DNA of 64,000 nucleotides from Neisseria dumasiana (GTDB lineage: Bacteria > Pseudomonadota > Gammaproteobacteria > Burkholderiales > Neisseriaceae), in the NCBI RefSeq assembly GCF_022870885.1, contig NZ_CP091509.1, positions 1,364,001 to 1,428,000 on the forward strand, in the 5' to 3' direction. Positions 49,703 to 60,197 of the stretch are shown in pieces; the first letter of the stretch is position 1; each line of letters starts with the position of its first letter. The notes under the pieces are model-generated. The model had not been told where the DNA came from and searched no databases. It saw only the letters and a program-made list of their open reading frames with translations. A program made the translations under genes and the position numbers.

Positions 49703-50524
49703 ATGGCCAGCAAACCCCTTGTCCGCGCATTAACCATCGCAGGATCAGATTCCGGCGGCGGTGCCGGCATTCAGGCTGATTTAAAAACATTCGGTGCGCT
49801 CGGCGCATACGGAGCCAGCATCGTTACCGCCGTAACCGCCCAAAATACCCGAGGCGTGCAGGCCGTTCACGTTATCCCGCCCGAAATCATCGCCGCACAA
49901 TGCGAATCGGTTTTTTCCGATATCCGCATCGATGCCGTCAAAATCGGTATGCTGCCCGATGTAGAATCCATCAAAACCGTTGCCGCCGCCCTGCGAAAAT
50001 ACAGCGGCGGGTTTGTCGTGCTCGATCCCGTGTTGGTAGCCACATCGGGCGACCGGCTTTCCGTAGAAGATACCGTAGAAACACTTTGCAGCGAGCTTCT
50101 GCCGTTGGCCGACGTGATTACCCCCAATTTAGAAGAACTGGCCAAACTCACCGGCAACAGCCTCGCCAAAGACGAACAGGAAATGCTGGCGCAAGGCAAA
50201 CAATTAATGGAAAAAGGCGCGGCTGCGGCCCTTTTAAAAGGCGGCCATTGGGAAAACAGCAAGGAAGCCCGCGATTGGCTGCTTACCGAAGATTACGACC
50301 CCCAATGCTTCCGCAACAGCCGCATCGATACACCCAATACCCACGGCACAGGCTGCACCCTAGCCGCCGCCATCGCCGCCCTCCGCCCGCAACGCTCTAA
50401 TTTAGGCACTGCCGTTGCCGCCGCCAAAAATTATCTGCACGGAGCCATCGAAGCCGGCGCCGGTTGGCGCGTGGGCAAAGGCGCAGGCCCTCTAGCCCAT
50501 TTTTGGCGTCAATACCGCGACTAA
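49703..50524 (+). CDS. thiD: Hydroxymethylpyrimidine / phosphomethylpyrimidine kinase
   Basis: 273 residues. It phosphorylates HMP and HMP-P in thiamine synthesis. The ribokinase fold shows ALTIAGSDSGGGAGIQADLK at the start and the anion-hole motif DTPNTHGTGCTLAAAIAAL near the end. No thiamine riboswitch was recognised upstream. A GAGGA ribosome site lies before the ATG. Confidence 0.96.
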   Translation: MASKPLVRALTIAGSDSGGGAGIQADLKTFGALGAYGASIVTAVTAQNTRGVQAVHVIPPEIIAAQCESVFSDIRIDAVKIGMLPDVESIKTVAAALRKYSGGFVVLDPVLVATSGDRLSVEDTVETLCSELLPLADVITPNLEELAKLTGNSLAKDEQEMLAQGKQLMEKGAAAALLKGGHWENSKEARDWLLTEDYDPQCFRNSRIDTPNTHGTGCTLAAAIAALRPQRSNLGTAVAAAKNYLHGAIEAGAGWRVGKGAGPLAHFWRQYRD

Positions 50525-50540
50525 TCAGCCCAAATGCACA

Positions 50541-50573
50541 CAGGCCGTCTGAAAACATTATTTCAGACGGCCT
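50541..50573 (+). terminator. DUS-pair terminator of thiD
   Basis: CAGGCCGTCTGAAA and TTTCAGACGGCCTG around a short loop, 17 bases after the stop. Confidence 0.8.
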
Positions 50574-50725
50574 GAAACCTTTGCCAATGCCAACCATCTC
50601 AATTGTAAACAATCGGGCTTTATGCCAAAATCTGCCCTACCTTTACACCCAAATTTGCATACCCGAAGCAAAATCATTTGCCTAATGCAAGTCTATCCGC
50701 TTCAAAATACAAAGGAAATCCAAAC

Positions 50726-51925
50726 ATGTTCCAGCACGTTGCATTTTATCCCGGCGATCCGATTCTCAGCTTGGTCGAAACCTACAATAACGACCCCCGC
50801 GCCCACAAAGTCAATCTCGGAATCGGCATTTACTTTGATGAAAACGGCAAACTGCCTGTATTGGATTCCGTGCGCACAGCCGAAGAAAAACGCGCAGCCA
50901 CAGCCCTGCCGCGCCCTTATCTGCCGATGGAAGGCCTAGATACCTTCCGCCGCGCCGTACAAAACCTGCTTTTCGGCACAAACAACCCCGCTTTGCAGGA
51001 AAACCGTATCGCCACCATCCAAACACTTGGCGGTTCCGGTGCCTTGAAAGTGGGTGCGGACTTTTTACACCGCTGGTTTCCTAAAGCCAAAGCCTATGTG
51101 AGCGACCCGACTTGGGACAACCACAAAAGTATTTTTGAAGGCGCGGGCTTTGAAGTCGGCACCTACCCGTATTACGACCCGGCTACCGGCGGCGTAAAAT
51201 TTGAAGAGATGCTGGCGTTTTTATTAGGCTTGCCCGAAAACAGCGTTTTGATTCTGCACCCCTGCTGCCACAACCCCACCGGCGTGGATTTGACCGCCGC
51301 ACAATGGGATGCGGTGCTGGAAATCGTGCAAACCCGCAAGCTGATTCCGTTTATGGATATTGCTTACCAAGGCTTCGGCGATGATTTGGACAGCGATGCC
51401 TACGCCATCCGCAAAGCCGTGCAGATGGGCTTGCCGCTGTTTGTAAGCAATTCGTTCTCCAAAAATATGTCGCTCTACGGAGAACGTGTCGGCGGTTTGT
51501 CGGTGGTGTGCCCGAATGAAGAAGAAGCCGCGTTGGTGTTCGGCCAATTGAAATTCAACGTGCGCCGCATATACTCCAGCCCGCCCGCACACGGCGGCTG
51601 TGTGGCTGCCGATGTGATGAACACGCCGGAACTGTTTGCACAATGGCAAACCGAAGTATATGCCATGCGCGACCGCATCCGCACCATGCGCCAAAAACTG
51701 TACGATGTATTAACAAACAAAGTGCCGGGAAAAAACTTCGATTACTTCATCACCCAGCGCGGCATGTTCAGCTACACCGGTTTGACACCCGAACAGGTGC
51801 AGCGTTTACAAAATGAATTTGCCGTTTACCTCGTCGGCTCCGGCCGTATGTGCGTGGCCGGTCTGAACGAATCGAATATCGATTATGTAGCCGACGCTTT
51901 TGCCGAAGTGCTGAAATTGAGTTAA
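50726..51925 (+). CDS. Aromatic/aspartate aminotransferase (class I)
   Basis: 399 residues from ATG 50726, with AAAGGAAA nine bases upstream. A class I PLP aminotransferase of the AspC/TyrB branch: [57 protein letters not shown] and [18 protein letters not shown] with the PLP-binding Lys246. TyrB (tyrosine, phenylalanine) and AspC (aspartate) cannot be separated by reading. Its stop codon lies inside the end of a Correia-like element. Confidence 0.92.
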   Translation: MFQHVAFYPGDPILSLVETYNNDPRAHKVNLGIGIYFDENGKLPVLDSVRTAEEKRAATALPRPYLPMEGLDTFRRAVQNLLFGTNNPALQENRIATIQTLGGSGALKVGADFLHRWFPKAKAYVSDPTWDNHKSIFEGAGFEVGTYPYYDPATGGVKFEEMLAFLLGLPENSVLILHPCCHNPTGVDLTAAQWDAVLEIVQTRKLIPFMDIAYQGFGDDLDSDAYAIRKAVQMGLPLFVSNSFSKNMSLYGERVGGLSVVCPNEEEAALVFGQLKFNVRRIYSSPPAHGGCVAADVMNTPELFAQWQTEVYAMRDRIRTMRQKLYDVLTNKVPGKNFDYFITQRGMFSYTGLTPEQVQRLQNEFAVYLVGSGRMCVAGLNESNIDYVADAFAEVLKLS

Positions 51926-52070
51926 TCAACACGTTTTTAATACCAAGCAGTAAGCCGTAGAGAATATAGGTAAAAAAACCGATTGTGTAAGCCGTTAAAG
52001 CGGCTTACACAATCGGTTTTTTTTAAACTGAACCCAAACGCCGCAGTAAAAGTTAATTGGATTGACTATA
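51921..52070. repeat. Correia-like miniature element, copy B
   Basis: About 150 bp. The left end GTTAATCAACACG includes the TAA stop of the aminotransferase gene. The right end is GTTAATTGGATTGACTATA. It carries an internal perfect 23-bp stem (51972-51994 with 52001-52023) ending in a T run, so it doubles as the gene's terminator. Confidence 0.65.
51972..52023 (+). terminator. Strong stem-loop within Correia-like copy B
   Basis: A perfect 23-bp stem containing CCGATTGTGTAAGCCG with a 6-base loop and T run, about 47 bases after the aminotransferase stop. Confidence 0.88.
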
Positions 52071-52354
52071 CATCCCTTACAAATATACGCCCTGCCCGAC
52101 CACACCCTATCGTCCATTTCGGCAAACACCCCCTACCGGAAGGCATCGTTTGGAGCAGTATCGCCTTACAAATCATGCCCCTGCCCACAATTGCCGACAT
52201 ACCCCAAGAGCAAAAATAATGCCCATCCATCAAATTCATGGACAGACATACAAAAAACGGAAAGTGTAAACAACGCTAGAATTTCCTACATCTCAGCCTT
52301 ACAGTCAGGAAAAGCAATCAGTTCTTTGTTTTATCAATTAATTTTTCTCCATAT
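52071..52354. other. Region between the repeat and the immunity gene
   Basis: No complete gene. A short open stretch ending at 52219 (HPIVHFGKHPLPEGIVWSS and on) looks a little protein-like and could be a gene remnant, but has no start of its own. Confidence 0.35.
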
Positions 52355-53455
52355 CTAGTAATTGTTTTGTAACCGTTGCAACTCTTCTTCTTCAAACCGA
52401 ACATTTCCTCCATCTTCCCGTTGCAACAACCGCCATACCGTATCTTCACGGTATAACGGTTCAGCATTTTCATCATATTGCGCGCTTACACGTCCGGCAG
52501 GCAAGCGCTCGCCTTGTTCTACCATGATTTCATGGCCGATAAAGTTATCTATTCCGTATTTCCCTGCAAACGGGGCGGTAGCCCCCTTCGGCAGTAGCAG
52601 AGGTAAACGGTTATCCCGTTCTTCGCCTTGTTTGATTCTGCGTTGCTCTCTGGCCCAATCGACCATATCTTTGGGATAGTAGAGATATTGGCGCAATTCG
52701 GTATCGTCGATGTCTTTCAGATAAGCCACCGCAGCGGATTCAAAGCTCCAGTAACCGTAATAGCCACCATACTCGGGATCTTGGTCAAGATGTCGGTCTA
52801 TTATACCGTTGCCGATTTTGCGGTTGCCTTCATACCAGCCTGCAAGGTAGGAATTAAGATGTTTAAGCGTTTCTTCTTTGCTTTCGGTCATGATTGCCTG
52901 CAACAATGGTTTGCGGAAATTGAAGCCACCTTTGGGAAACTTCTGTTTGGGATCGAATTCCGTGGGAATCTGCATGTTAAGCAAAGCATCAAATGCTACA
53001 TCTCGAAAACCATCCAGTTCATAACATCGTTTAACAATTGCCAGCCAGTCGGTGCGGTCGAATAGGATGCACAATCCGATAGCATTGGGCAGGTTTTCGC
53101 TCAAATCCATACCCCCGCCCCAAACAGACATTGTCCATCCTTCTTCAATCAGTTCAGGATCGTCTATGGGGTACTTGGCATCGATTTTCAAACACAGATT
53201 GCTGTATTCAATGGCCTGCTCGAAACGTTGATAGACTGCTTCGATGGGATGTCCTGCGGTGTATTCAATCATCGCAACTAGGTAGATTTCCGCAGGTAAT
53301 GCATCAGGTGAATCAAGTGGATCTTCATTCTCCGTTTCATTTATCCATTTGTTCATCAACCATAGATTGTCTGAATATAACTTTTTAAAAAATACTTCTT
53401 CAAATAGGCCTTGTCTATCTTTGTTGTGATTATATTCAATTTCATTATTATGCAT
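52355..53455 (-). CDS. PoNi-type immunity protein (DUF1910/DUF1911)
   Basis: 366 residues from ATG 53455, with AAAGGA seven bases upstream. The N-terminal part reads KDRQGLFEEVFFKKLYSDNLWL (DUF1910-like). The C-terminal part has GWYEGNRKIGNGIIDRHLDQD and YYGYWSFESAAVAYLKDIDD, typical of DUF1911. These domains define PoNi proteins, which protect against PoNe DNase toxins. It lies 16 bases after the toxin gene, in the same operon. It is cytoplasmic, with no signal peptide. Confidence 0.88.
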   Translation of the reverse strand: MHNNEIEYNHNKDRQGLFEEVFFKKLYSDNLWLMNKWINETENEDPLDSPDALPAEIYLVAMIEYTAGHPIEAVYQRFEQAIEYSNLCLKIDAKYPIDDPELIEEGWTMSVWGGGMDLSENLPNAIGLCILFDRTDWLAIVKRCYELDGFRDVAFDALLNMQIPTEFDPKQKFPKGGFNFRKPLLQAIMTESKEETLKHLNSYLAGWYEGNRKIGNGIIDRHLDQDPEYGGYYGYWSFESAAVAYLKDIDDTELRQYLYYPKDMVDWAREQRRIKQGEERDNRLPLLLPKGATAPFAGKYGIDNFIGHEIMVEQGERLPAGRVSAQYDENAEPLYREDTVWRLLQREDGGNVRFEEEELQRLQNNY

Positions 53456-53471
53456 TTCTTTTCCTTTATAT

Positions 53472-54902
53472 TTATTTAGTTTTGCCTTTGGCCTTATGCC
53501 GTCTTTCCTCTGCCTCTGCATTATTCCTAGCGGTACGTATTAGGGCATTGATTTCACGTTCATTACTGATATGTTTGGTCGGCTGATGGCTTCGATGTTT
53601 ACTTTCAACATACCCGTTTAATAGTGCTTCGGCATGTTTCCAGCCGTCAGTTTCGGGGATTTGCAAAGCAGTAAAGATAATATGTCTACGGTATAGAGTT
53701 TTCCAGTTTTTTCTTTTTTTTCCCAAATCTGCCTGTACCGAAATAGGTAATAAACCTGCCTTAAGCAAATCACTTACTCTTTTCTGAATCCAGACATGAT
53801 CCATCTGCACTACATGTTTTCCGTTCTCTTTAGCTGCCAACACCCCCATCATCTTCGCCAAATTCGACTGTTGTCCCATATGCGACATCGAAGCCTTTGC
53901 TTCCACTACTGCATACGGTTTTCCGCCGTTAGTTGCAGGATTAGCCTTCCAAAAACCGTCTATACCTATATCGTTACCTATCGGCTGCAACTTCTTCAAT
54001 TTGCCTCTGTCATTCAATTTTCTTGCATCGGCACCTGCTTTCCATTTGCCGTTAGTGTATTCATCATGGCGTATCCAGTTGCCTTTACCCCAACCCAAAG
54101 TTTCAAGACAGTAGTAGTCGGCGATATGTTCACCGACACCACCACCAAAAGAATTGGCGAGTTTGGGATAAGCTGTTTGAATCCGCTCTTTCATTTTTCC
54201 CGCGCTGACCGTTTTAGTCGGTCGATCCTGACCACTTTTCTCTTGGGCTTTCGGTGTATTTTGTTGAGCTTTAGGCGTGTTTTTATCAGGAATCCGGTGC
54301 ATGGCTGAATTATTGACCCGAGCCTTACTTTTCGTAATAGCACCTAAAACATGCGGTCGCAATAGTTGGATACAGCTAATTAGATTGCTCTCTAAAAAAT
54401 CAAAGCAAGTATTGATTGTACCCGACACGTCAAACCATCTGCCGAACACACTGTCTTTAGCCGATTTCAAGGCAGCTTGCCTGCCTTGTTCGAGATAGCT
54501 TTTCAGACGGCCTGTATCAACCATTTGGTTCAATAGTGCTTCAGGGTTGAATGCAATAGGTTGTATTCCGTTTTTTTTGAGTTGTACATTCGCTTTTTCA
54601 ATAATCAACGTGATGATTTCAAACATCAACGGTGCATAAACATCGGGATTGCGTATCAGTTGCTTAAACGTTGTTCGAACAGGGGCACCGGCACCCGGTA
54701 TCAGGCAAATAGTACCTAATATCAATTCGACTTTAAGCGCGTTTTCCTCTTCTTTGTTCTTATAGTTTTTACGGTATAAATCCCATCCTACCGAAGTAAT
54801 GTCTTTTATACCCATAGCGATATTTAAGGGTGGAACAACGGCAACCATATCCACCAACAACGATTGAATAGCTTTCTGTTCTTTTTCTGTCAAAGCCATC
54901 AT
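53472..54902 (-). CDS. PoNe-type DNase effector of the type VI secretion system
   Basis: 476 residues from ATG 54902, one base after the vgrG stop, with GGAG just upstream. The N-terminal half is unlike known toxin domains and may attach the protein to VgrG. A Lys/Gln-rich linker (about 205-235) separates it from the C-terminal nuclease. The PD-(D/E)xK-type site is visible as FGGGVGEHIADYY (Glu258), NDIGIDGFWK (Asp315) and YAVVEAKAS (Glu334, Lys336). PoNe toxins degrade DNA in rival cells. A DUS lies within the gene. Confidence 0.87.
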   Translation of the reverse strand: MMALTEKEQKAIQSLLVDMVAVVPPLNIAMGIKDITSVGWDLYRKNYKNKEEENALKVELILGTICLIPGAGAPVRTTFKQLIRNPDVYAPLMFEIITLIIEKANVQLKKNGIQPIAFNPEALLNQMVDTGRLKSYLEQGRQAALKSAKDSVFGRWFDVSGTINTCFDFLESNLISCIQLLRPHVLGAITKSKARVNNSAMHRIPDKNTPKAQQNTPKAQEKSGQDRPTKTVSAGKMKERIQTAYPKLANSFGGGVGEHIADYYCLETLGWGKGNWIRHDEYTNGKWKAGADARKLNDRGKLKKLQPIGNDIGIDGFWKANPATNGGKPYAVVEAKASMSHMGQQSNLAKMMGVLAAKENGKHVVQMDHVWIQKRVSDLLKAGLLPISVQADLGKKRKNWKTLYRRHIIFTALQIPETDGWKHAEALLNGYVESKHRSHQPTKHISNEREINALIRTARNNAEAEERRHKAKGKTK

Positions 54903-54903
54903 A

Positions 54904-57513
54904 TTACTCCGTGTAATCCAAATCCGTATCCAAAAAAGCTGAAAGTATTGCATCCAAATCCGAGCCGGATATATCCGCATCCATTTCAGCCAATTGTTGT
55001 CTGACAGCCTCTTCGGAATAGTCCAGTCCGGCATCTATCTCAGGCAGCTTTACTTCATCTTCCGAATAGCCAAAATACACTTCTGCTTCGCTTGCGTTGA
55101 TATTTTTTAAAACTGCCTTGCCATCTTTATCCAGTTTTCCGCTATATTCCTGTCCGTTTGCCAATACAACCCTGTATGGCGCATTGCCTATCGGCATGAG
55201 GTTTGCATCATGGTAAAACAGCTCAAAATCATTTTTGTGCATGGAAAATTTAGCCATATCCATCGTCCATGAACTCGGCCCCATCACCTGAAACCCCGCA
55301 CACTTCACCCACACCATCTTCGGGCAGCCCAGTTCGATGTTTCCGTCTTTTATCTTGATATAACCGCCGCCGCTGGTCAGCAGGATTTCGTCTTTGGTTG
55401 CCACAGTAACTTTGCCGGCACTACTGGTGATGGTGGCATCTTTGAGCGCATTGATCTGCATCTCGTCGTTCTGTGCCTGAATCTCCACTTTGCCCTGATT
55501 GGCCTGTAACTTCGCGCCGCTGCTTTGGGCAAACAGGTTGACGCTTCCGACTGCATGGGCGGTAAAGTTGCGGCCGGTGCTGATGTCGGTGTCGCCGCCA
55601 CTGATGTGGTGGATGTGTTGGCCGGCGGTGTGCAGCTGGCTTTGCGGGGTGGCGCTGGCGATGCCGTCGGGGGCGGATTGGATGATGCCGGCGCGTTGCA
55701 GTTGTTTGAGACTGTCTTTCAGACGGCCTGCCTGTTCTTCGGCTTCGGTCGCTTCGTTTTGGGCGGTTTGCGCGGCTTTGTTAAGACTTTTGGCTAGGGA
55801 GATTGCTTGTTCGATTTGGGCGATGGCGGCATCCATATCCAATACCTGTCCCGCCGCCTGATTTTGAGCGTCAGTACTGATGAACAAACCTTTGCCTGCC
55901 CTAACTGCACCCCAGCTGTCGGTACGCAGCTCGAAGCCTTCGCCGTTGTCGCCGCGTTTTTGGCGTTGGCTGTCGACGATATGGCCGAGGTTGAGTTGGG
56001 TTTTGCCGTATTCGGTCGCCAGTTTGATGTGTTCCTGCCCCTGTTTGTCTTCCATCCGCAGTTTGTTGTTGGCCCAGGTACGGATGACGTTGCGGGTGTT
56101 CCAATCGGCAGGTACGTGGTCGGGGTGGGAGCTGTCGTGCATCACACCCGAGATATACGGCCTATCGGGATTGCCCTGTACGAACGACAGCATCACTTCG
56201 GTGCCTTCGTGCAGCGGGAAGTGCTGGCCGTAGTCGGGGCCGGCATAGGGTTTGGCCAGTCGGATGGGGCGGCTTTCCCCGCCCGGACTCCATTCGTCGA
56301 GGTCGAACGGCAGTTTGACGCGGTAACGGCCCATATTGTCGATATAGGCGTAGGTGTAGTTGCCGGGGCTGGTAACCCGTGCGGGTAGGCTGCCCTGGAT
56401 CGTGGGTAACGGGGTGATGCGTTCGGGGCGGAAGATGCTGTCGGCGGGAATGGTGGTGAAAGTATGGCTGTAGGCATTATCGCGGCTGCCGCTGTGGGTG
56501 AGCGATACTACCAACCAGCCGTTGGGCGCTTCGCTGAAGCTCGGGGCCGTCTGAAACACTTGGCCGGGGCTGAGGGCGGTAATGTTGCCGCTGCCGGAGG
56601 CAACAATACGGCGGCTGTGGTTCAATTGTTGCAGTAAGGCCGTCTGAAGTTGGGCTTCTGCGGGTGTCTTGTGATGCAAACCCCAATGGCTGTCGCTGCC
56701 GAGTAAGACGCTGCTATCGCTTTCCTTATCCTTCGCCGTTACTTCGGACGACAAATCGGTATCGGCATCGCGGTAGTTGTAGTCGCCGACGCGGATGGAT
56801 TCGAGAATCGGGTTGTGCTTCACTTGTAAAGCAAATACTGCTTCTTCACCGACGCTCTCCAACCCACCATGGTGGCGGTAGGGATACGGATGACGGTTGT
56901 CGCGAAAATAATGGGCGGCATCGTCACCGAATACCGCCACATCGCCATATTGGGCGTTCTGCTCGAAGGCGTACCAAATGCCTTCTTCTTCGCACAGCCG
57001 GTTGATAAAGGCAAAGTCGGATTCCTGATACTGGGTCACATACTCGCGCACACCGTATTCGCGTGAAGTGTTGAAACGGAAATCGACGCCGGCAAAACCG
57101 TGGTGTTTCAGCAGCGATGAAATAATGTCGGGGATGTTTTGGTTTTGAAACAGACGCGAAGTGCGGTGGTGCTTCAATGCGGCGATGCGCGGTTCCAATA
57201 CCATGCGGTAACGGGTCTCGTCCGCCGATACCGACAGCTTCTCACAGGAAGTGATGATGCCGCTCCATTCCTTCAACGCTTGGGGCGCGATCATTCCCTC
57301 GATTAATCCCAACGCATCAGAGCTTACCGGCGTTACCGTAAACTTGGCCGCTTGGTTGATATATGACGACAGCGGTAGGTCGGCATCAGTGGAAGTGAGT
57401 TCGATGTCGAGACGGTAGGCTGTGTTGAGTGCTTCGGTGGCGGTGAAGGAGACGACTGAGAGGGAGGGAGTGAAGCGGGAGAGGGTGAGACGGTAGGATT
57501 GGGTTTGGGTCAT
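54904..57513 (-). CDS. vgrG: Type VI secretion spike protein VgrG with C-terminal extension
   Basis: 869 residues. The gp27-like part (QYQESDFAFINRLCEEEGIW), the gp5-like needle start (MGRYRVKLPFDLDEWSPGGE, LSFVQGNPDRPYISGVMHDS) and DUF2345 are present. An Ala/Glu-rich coiled coil lies at about 560-620, and the needle repeats follow. After the needle there are about 130 extra residues with a beta-rich part (FELFYHDANLMPIGNAPYRV, LANGQEYSGKLDKDGKAVLK) and an acidic tail, probably the effector-loading region. No other secretion-system gene is in the window, so this is an orphan cassette. Confidence 0.92.
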   Translation of the reverse strand: MTQTQSYRLTLSRFTPSLSVVSFTATEALNTAYRLDIELTSTDADLPLSSYINQAAKFTVTPVSSDALGLIEGMIAPQALKEWSGIITSCEKLSVSADETRYRMVLEPRIAALKHHRTSRLFQNQNIPDIISSLLKHHGFAGVDFRFNTSREYGVREYVTQYQESDFAFINRLCEEEGIWYAFEQNAQYGDVAVFGDDAAHYFRDNRHPYPYRHHGGLESVGEEAVFALQVKHNPILESIRVGDYNYRDADTDLSSEVTAKDKESDSSVLLGSDSHWGLHHKTPAEAQLQTALLQQLNHSRRIVASGSGNITALSPGQVFQTAPSFSEAPNGWLVVSLTHSGSRDNAYSHTFTTIPADSIFRPERITPLPTIQGSLPARVTSPGNYTYAYIDNMGRYRVKLPFDLDEWSPGGESRPIRLAKPYAGPDYGQHFPLHEGTEVMLSFVQGNPDRPYISGVMHDSSHPDHVPADWNTRNVIRTWANNKLRMEDKQGQEHIKLATEYGKTQLNLGHIVDSQRQKRGDNGEGFELRTDSWGAVRAGKGLFISTDAQNQAAGQVLDMDAAIAQIEQAISLAKSLNKAAQTAQNEATEAEEQAGRLKDSLKQLQRAGIIQSAPDGIASATPQSQLHTAGQHIHHISGGDTDISTGRNFTAHAVGSVNLFAQSSGAKLQANQGKVEIQAQNDEMQINALKDATITSSAGKVTVATKDEILLTSGGGYIKIKDGNIELGCPKMVWVKCAGFQVMGPSSWTMDMAKFSMHKNDFELFYHDANLMPIGNAPYRVVLANGQEYSGKLDKDGKAVLKNINASEAEVYFGYSEDEVKLPEIDAGLDYSEEAVRQQLAEMDADISGSDLDAILSAFLDTDLDYTE

Positions 57514-58000
57514 CGCGGGCGTTCCAAAACTGTATTCAAAGTATCAGGATTGAAGAAGTATGTTTTGGAAATATATCAGAATGAATATTTTTGCCCAATA
57601 TGGGTATGACAAAAGGCCGTCTGAAATTTCAGACGGCCTATGCTTATGCAATAGTTTTCTCACTTGGCTACGGCCACTCCCAAAACTAGCAAACGAAATT
57701 AGCGACTATGATGATATTATTCTTTCATAATATTAACAAAGAAATGCAACCTCCTCTTCCGGCAAAATTTTGGATAACAAGAATGACCGAAGGAAAGATA
57801 GCGTTTCATTTACCAAGATGATTGTACCGAAGTGATTAACGTATCTAGTGGGTAAATAATTAAATTATAAGATAAATGACTACACATGAGAAAAGCCGGT
57901 AATGTTGACCGGCTTTTTATTTTATTGGGTATACAATATGGTACATAAAATAAATATAACCTAAAATTATCTATTTCAATCATCAGGTTATAGTAAAATA
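57514..58000. other. Intergenic region between vgrG and tRNA-Ser
   Basis: About 490 bases, rather AT-rich, without a gene. It holds a DUS pair at 57614-57639 and a tRNA terminator at 57892-57918. Confidence 0.5.
57892..57918 (-). terminator. Terminator of tRNA-Ser
   Basis: AAAAGCCGG pairs with CCGGCTTTT over a 9-base loop; on the minus strand it lies about 80 bases downstream of the tRNA. Confidence 0.7.
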
Positions 58001-58091
58001 TGGCAGAGAGGAAGGGATTCGAACCCTCGATACGCTATTCACGTATACACGCTTTCCAGGCGTGCGACTTCAACCACTCATCCACCTCTCT
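58001..58091 (-). tRNA. tRNA-Ser (anticodon GGA)
   Basis: 91 bases including an encoded CCA. The acceptor stem pairs AGAGAGG with CCTCTCT. The anticodon arm is CACGCCTGGAAAGCGTG, giving GGA, and a long variable arm follows, as serine tRNAs have. The T-loop is GGTTCGAATCCC. Confidence 0.95.
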
Positions 58092-58373
58092 GTGGAAATG
58101 CGAATTATAAGTGCTTTAAAGCATGGTGGCAAGTAAGATTCTTCAGAATATTTTAGCTGTTGTCATCCGCAAACATGCTTTTCTGCCCTGCTTCTCTTAC
58201 TAGTGAAAATAGAATATCACGCCGATTTATTTGTATGGCCACACTTCAAACGCAGGCAGCAATTTAATGTACAATACATCCCATCTTCCTTATTTTTTCA
58301 GACGGCCTGGATATTGAGGCCGTCTGAAAACTATTTATACAACAAATCAAATTTAGAAAATGAATCTATCCCC

Positions 58374-60059
58374 ATGATGAATAAAGAACAATTTGCCGAT
58401 AACCATTTTATCCGCACCATTATTGAAGACGACCTCAAAAGCGGCAAACACACTGCCATCCAAACCCGTTTCCCGCCCGAACCAAACGGCTACCTGCACA
58501 TCGGCCACGCCAAATCCATCTGCCTGAACTTCGGTTTGGCTTATGTTTACGACGGCCTGTGTAACCTGCGCTTTGACGACACCAACCCCGAAAAAGAAAA
58601 TCAGGAATACGTTGATTCGATTAAAGAAGACGTAGAATGGTTGGGCTTTAAATGGGCTGGCGAGCCCCGTTATGCTTCCGACTATTTCGACCAGCTGTTT
58701 GATTACGCCGTCGGCCTGATTAAAGACGGCAAAGCCTATGTGGACGATTTAACTGCCGAAGAAATGCGCGAATACCGCGGCACGCTTACCGAGCCGGGCA
58801 AAAACAGCCCTTATCGAGACCGCAGCATCGAAGAAAACCTCGATTTGTTCATGCGCATGAAAAACGGCGAATTCCCCGACGGCAGCAAAACCCTGCGCCT
58901 GAAAATCGACATGGCCGCGGGCAACGTAAACCTGCGTGATCCGGTAATTTACCGCATCCGCCGCGTGCATCACCACAATACCGGAGACAAGTGGTGCATT
59001 TACCCCATGTATGACTACACCCACGCCATTTCCGATGCCATCGAAAACATCACCCATTCGCTGTGTACACTCGAATTTGAAGCCCACCGCCCGCTGTATG
59101 ACTGGGTGCTCGACAATATCCCGATCGACAGCCACCCGCGCCAATACGAGTTTTCCCGTTTGGAATTGCTGTATTCCATCACATCCAAACGTAAACTGAA
59201 CCAGCTGGTTTCAGACGGCCACGTTACAGGCTGGAACGATCCGCGTATGCCCACCATCTCCGGCATGCGCCGCCGCGGTTACACGCCTGAAGGCTTGCGC
59301 CTGTTTGCCAAGCGCGTCGGCATTTCCAAGTCTGAAAACGTGGTCGACATAAGCGTGCTCGAAGGTGCGGTTCGCGAAGAGCTGGAAAATTCCGCACCGC
59401 GTTTGATGGCTGTGTTAAACCCGATTAAGGTAACGCTCACCAATTTTGAAGCCGGCAAAACCCAAAGCCGCAGCGCACCTTACCATCCGCACCACGAAGA
59501 AATGGGCGAGCGCGAAGTGCCCATCAGCCAAACCCTGTATATCGAAGCCGACGATTTCAGCGAAAATCCGCCTAAAGGCTGGCAGCGTTTGACTTTAGGC
59601 GGCGAAGTGCGCCTGCGTTACAGCTATGTGATTAAGTGCGACGAAGTGGTAAAAGACGAAAACGGTAATGTGATCGAACTCAAATGCAGCATTGACCACG
59701 ACACACTGGGTAAAAAGCCCGAAGGCCGCAAAGTAAAAGGCGTGATCCACTGGCTTTCCGCCGAACACGCCGTGCCGGTGCAAGTTCGCCTGTACGACCG
59801 CCTGTTTGCCGAACCGCGCCCCGATGCCGTTCGCGGCGAAGACGGCGAATACCTGCCGTTTACTGATTTCCTGAACCCCGAATCCATGAAAGAAATCACC
59901 GCTTACGCCGAGCCGGTGGTCAACACGCTGGAGCCGGAAAGCCGCTGGCAGTTTGAGCGTTTGGGTTATTTCGTGACCGACCGCTACGACCACAGCAAAG
60001 AAAAGCCGGTATTCAACCGCACGGTTACTTTGAAAGATACTTGGCAAGCGAAGGAATGA
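58374..60059 (+). CDS. glnS: Glutaminyl-tRNA synthetase
   Basis: 561 residues from ATG 58374 (the next codon, 58377, is also ATG). A class I enzyme that charges tRNA-Gln. The HIGH motif reads [13 protein letters not shown], and the KMSKS-type motif is [24 protein letters not shown] and [12 protein letters not shown] are typical of GlnS. The open frame reaches up to 58203, but that part contains a DUS pair and is not family-like. Confidence 0.96.
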   Translation: MMNKEQFADNHFIRTIIEDDLKSGKHTAIQTRFPPEPNGYLHIGHAKSICLNFGLAYVYDGLCNLRFDDTNPEKENQEYVDSIKEDVEWLGFKWAGEPRYASDYFDQLFDYAVGLIKDGKAYVDDLTAEEMREYRGTLTEPGKNSPYRDRSIEENLDLFMRMKNGEFPDGSKTLRLKIDMAAGNVNLRDPVIYRIRRVHHHNTGDKWCIYPMYDYTHAISDAIENITHSLCTLEFEAHRPLYDWVLDNIPIDSHPRQYEFSRLELLYSITSKRKLNQLVSDGHVTGWNDPRMPTISGMRRRGYTPEGLRLFAKRVGISKSENVVDISVLEGAVREELENSAPRLMAVLNPIKVTLTNFEAGKTQSRSAPYHPHHEEMGEREVPISQTLYIEADDFSENPPKGWQRLTLGGEVRLRYSYVIKCDEVVKDENGNVIELKCSIDHDTLGKKPEGRKVKGVIHWLSAEHAVPVQVRLYDRLFAEPRPDAVRGEDGEYLPFTDFLNPESMKEITAYAEPVVNTLEPESRWQFERLGYFVTDRYDHSKEKPVFNRTVTLKDTWQAKE

Positions 60060-60197
60060 AGCGTTATTTTTCACTGCAAGCTTAAGCCGCCTGAAAAATA
60101 ATTTACCTAGAAAACAATACCTTCAAAAATTTTTTAAATTTTCTGCGTAAACCGCTTGCCAAACATCATCAAAATAGGCATAATGCGCACTTCTTCA

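Noticed and set aside
58001..58091. tRNA-Ser as an integration site for the vgrG cassette
   Set aside because: No repeated copy of the tRNA 3' end was found at the other side and no integrase gene is present.
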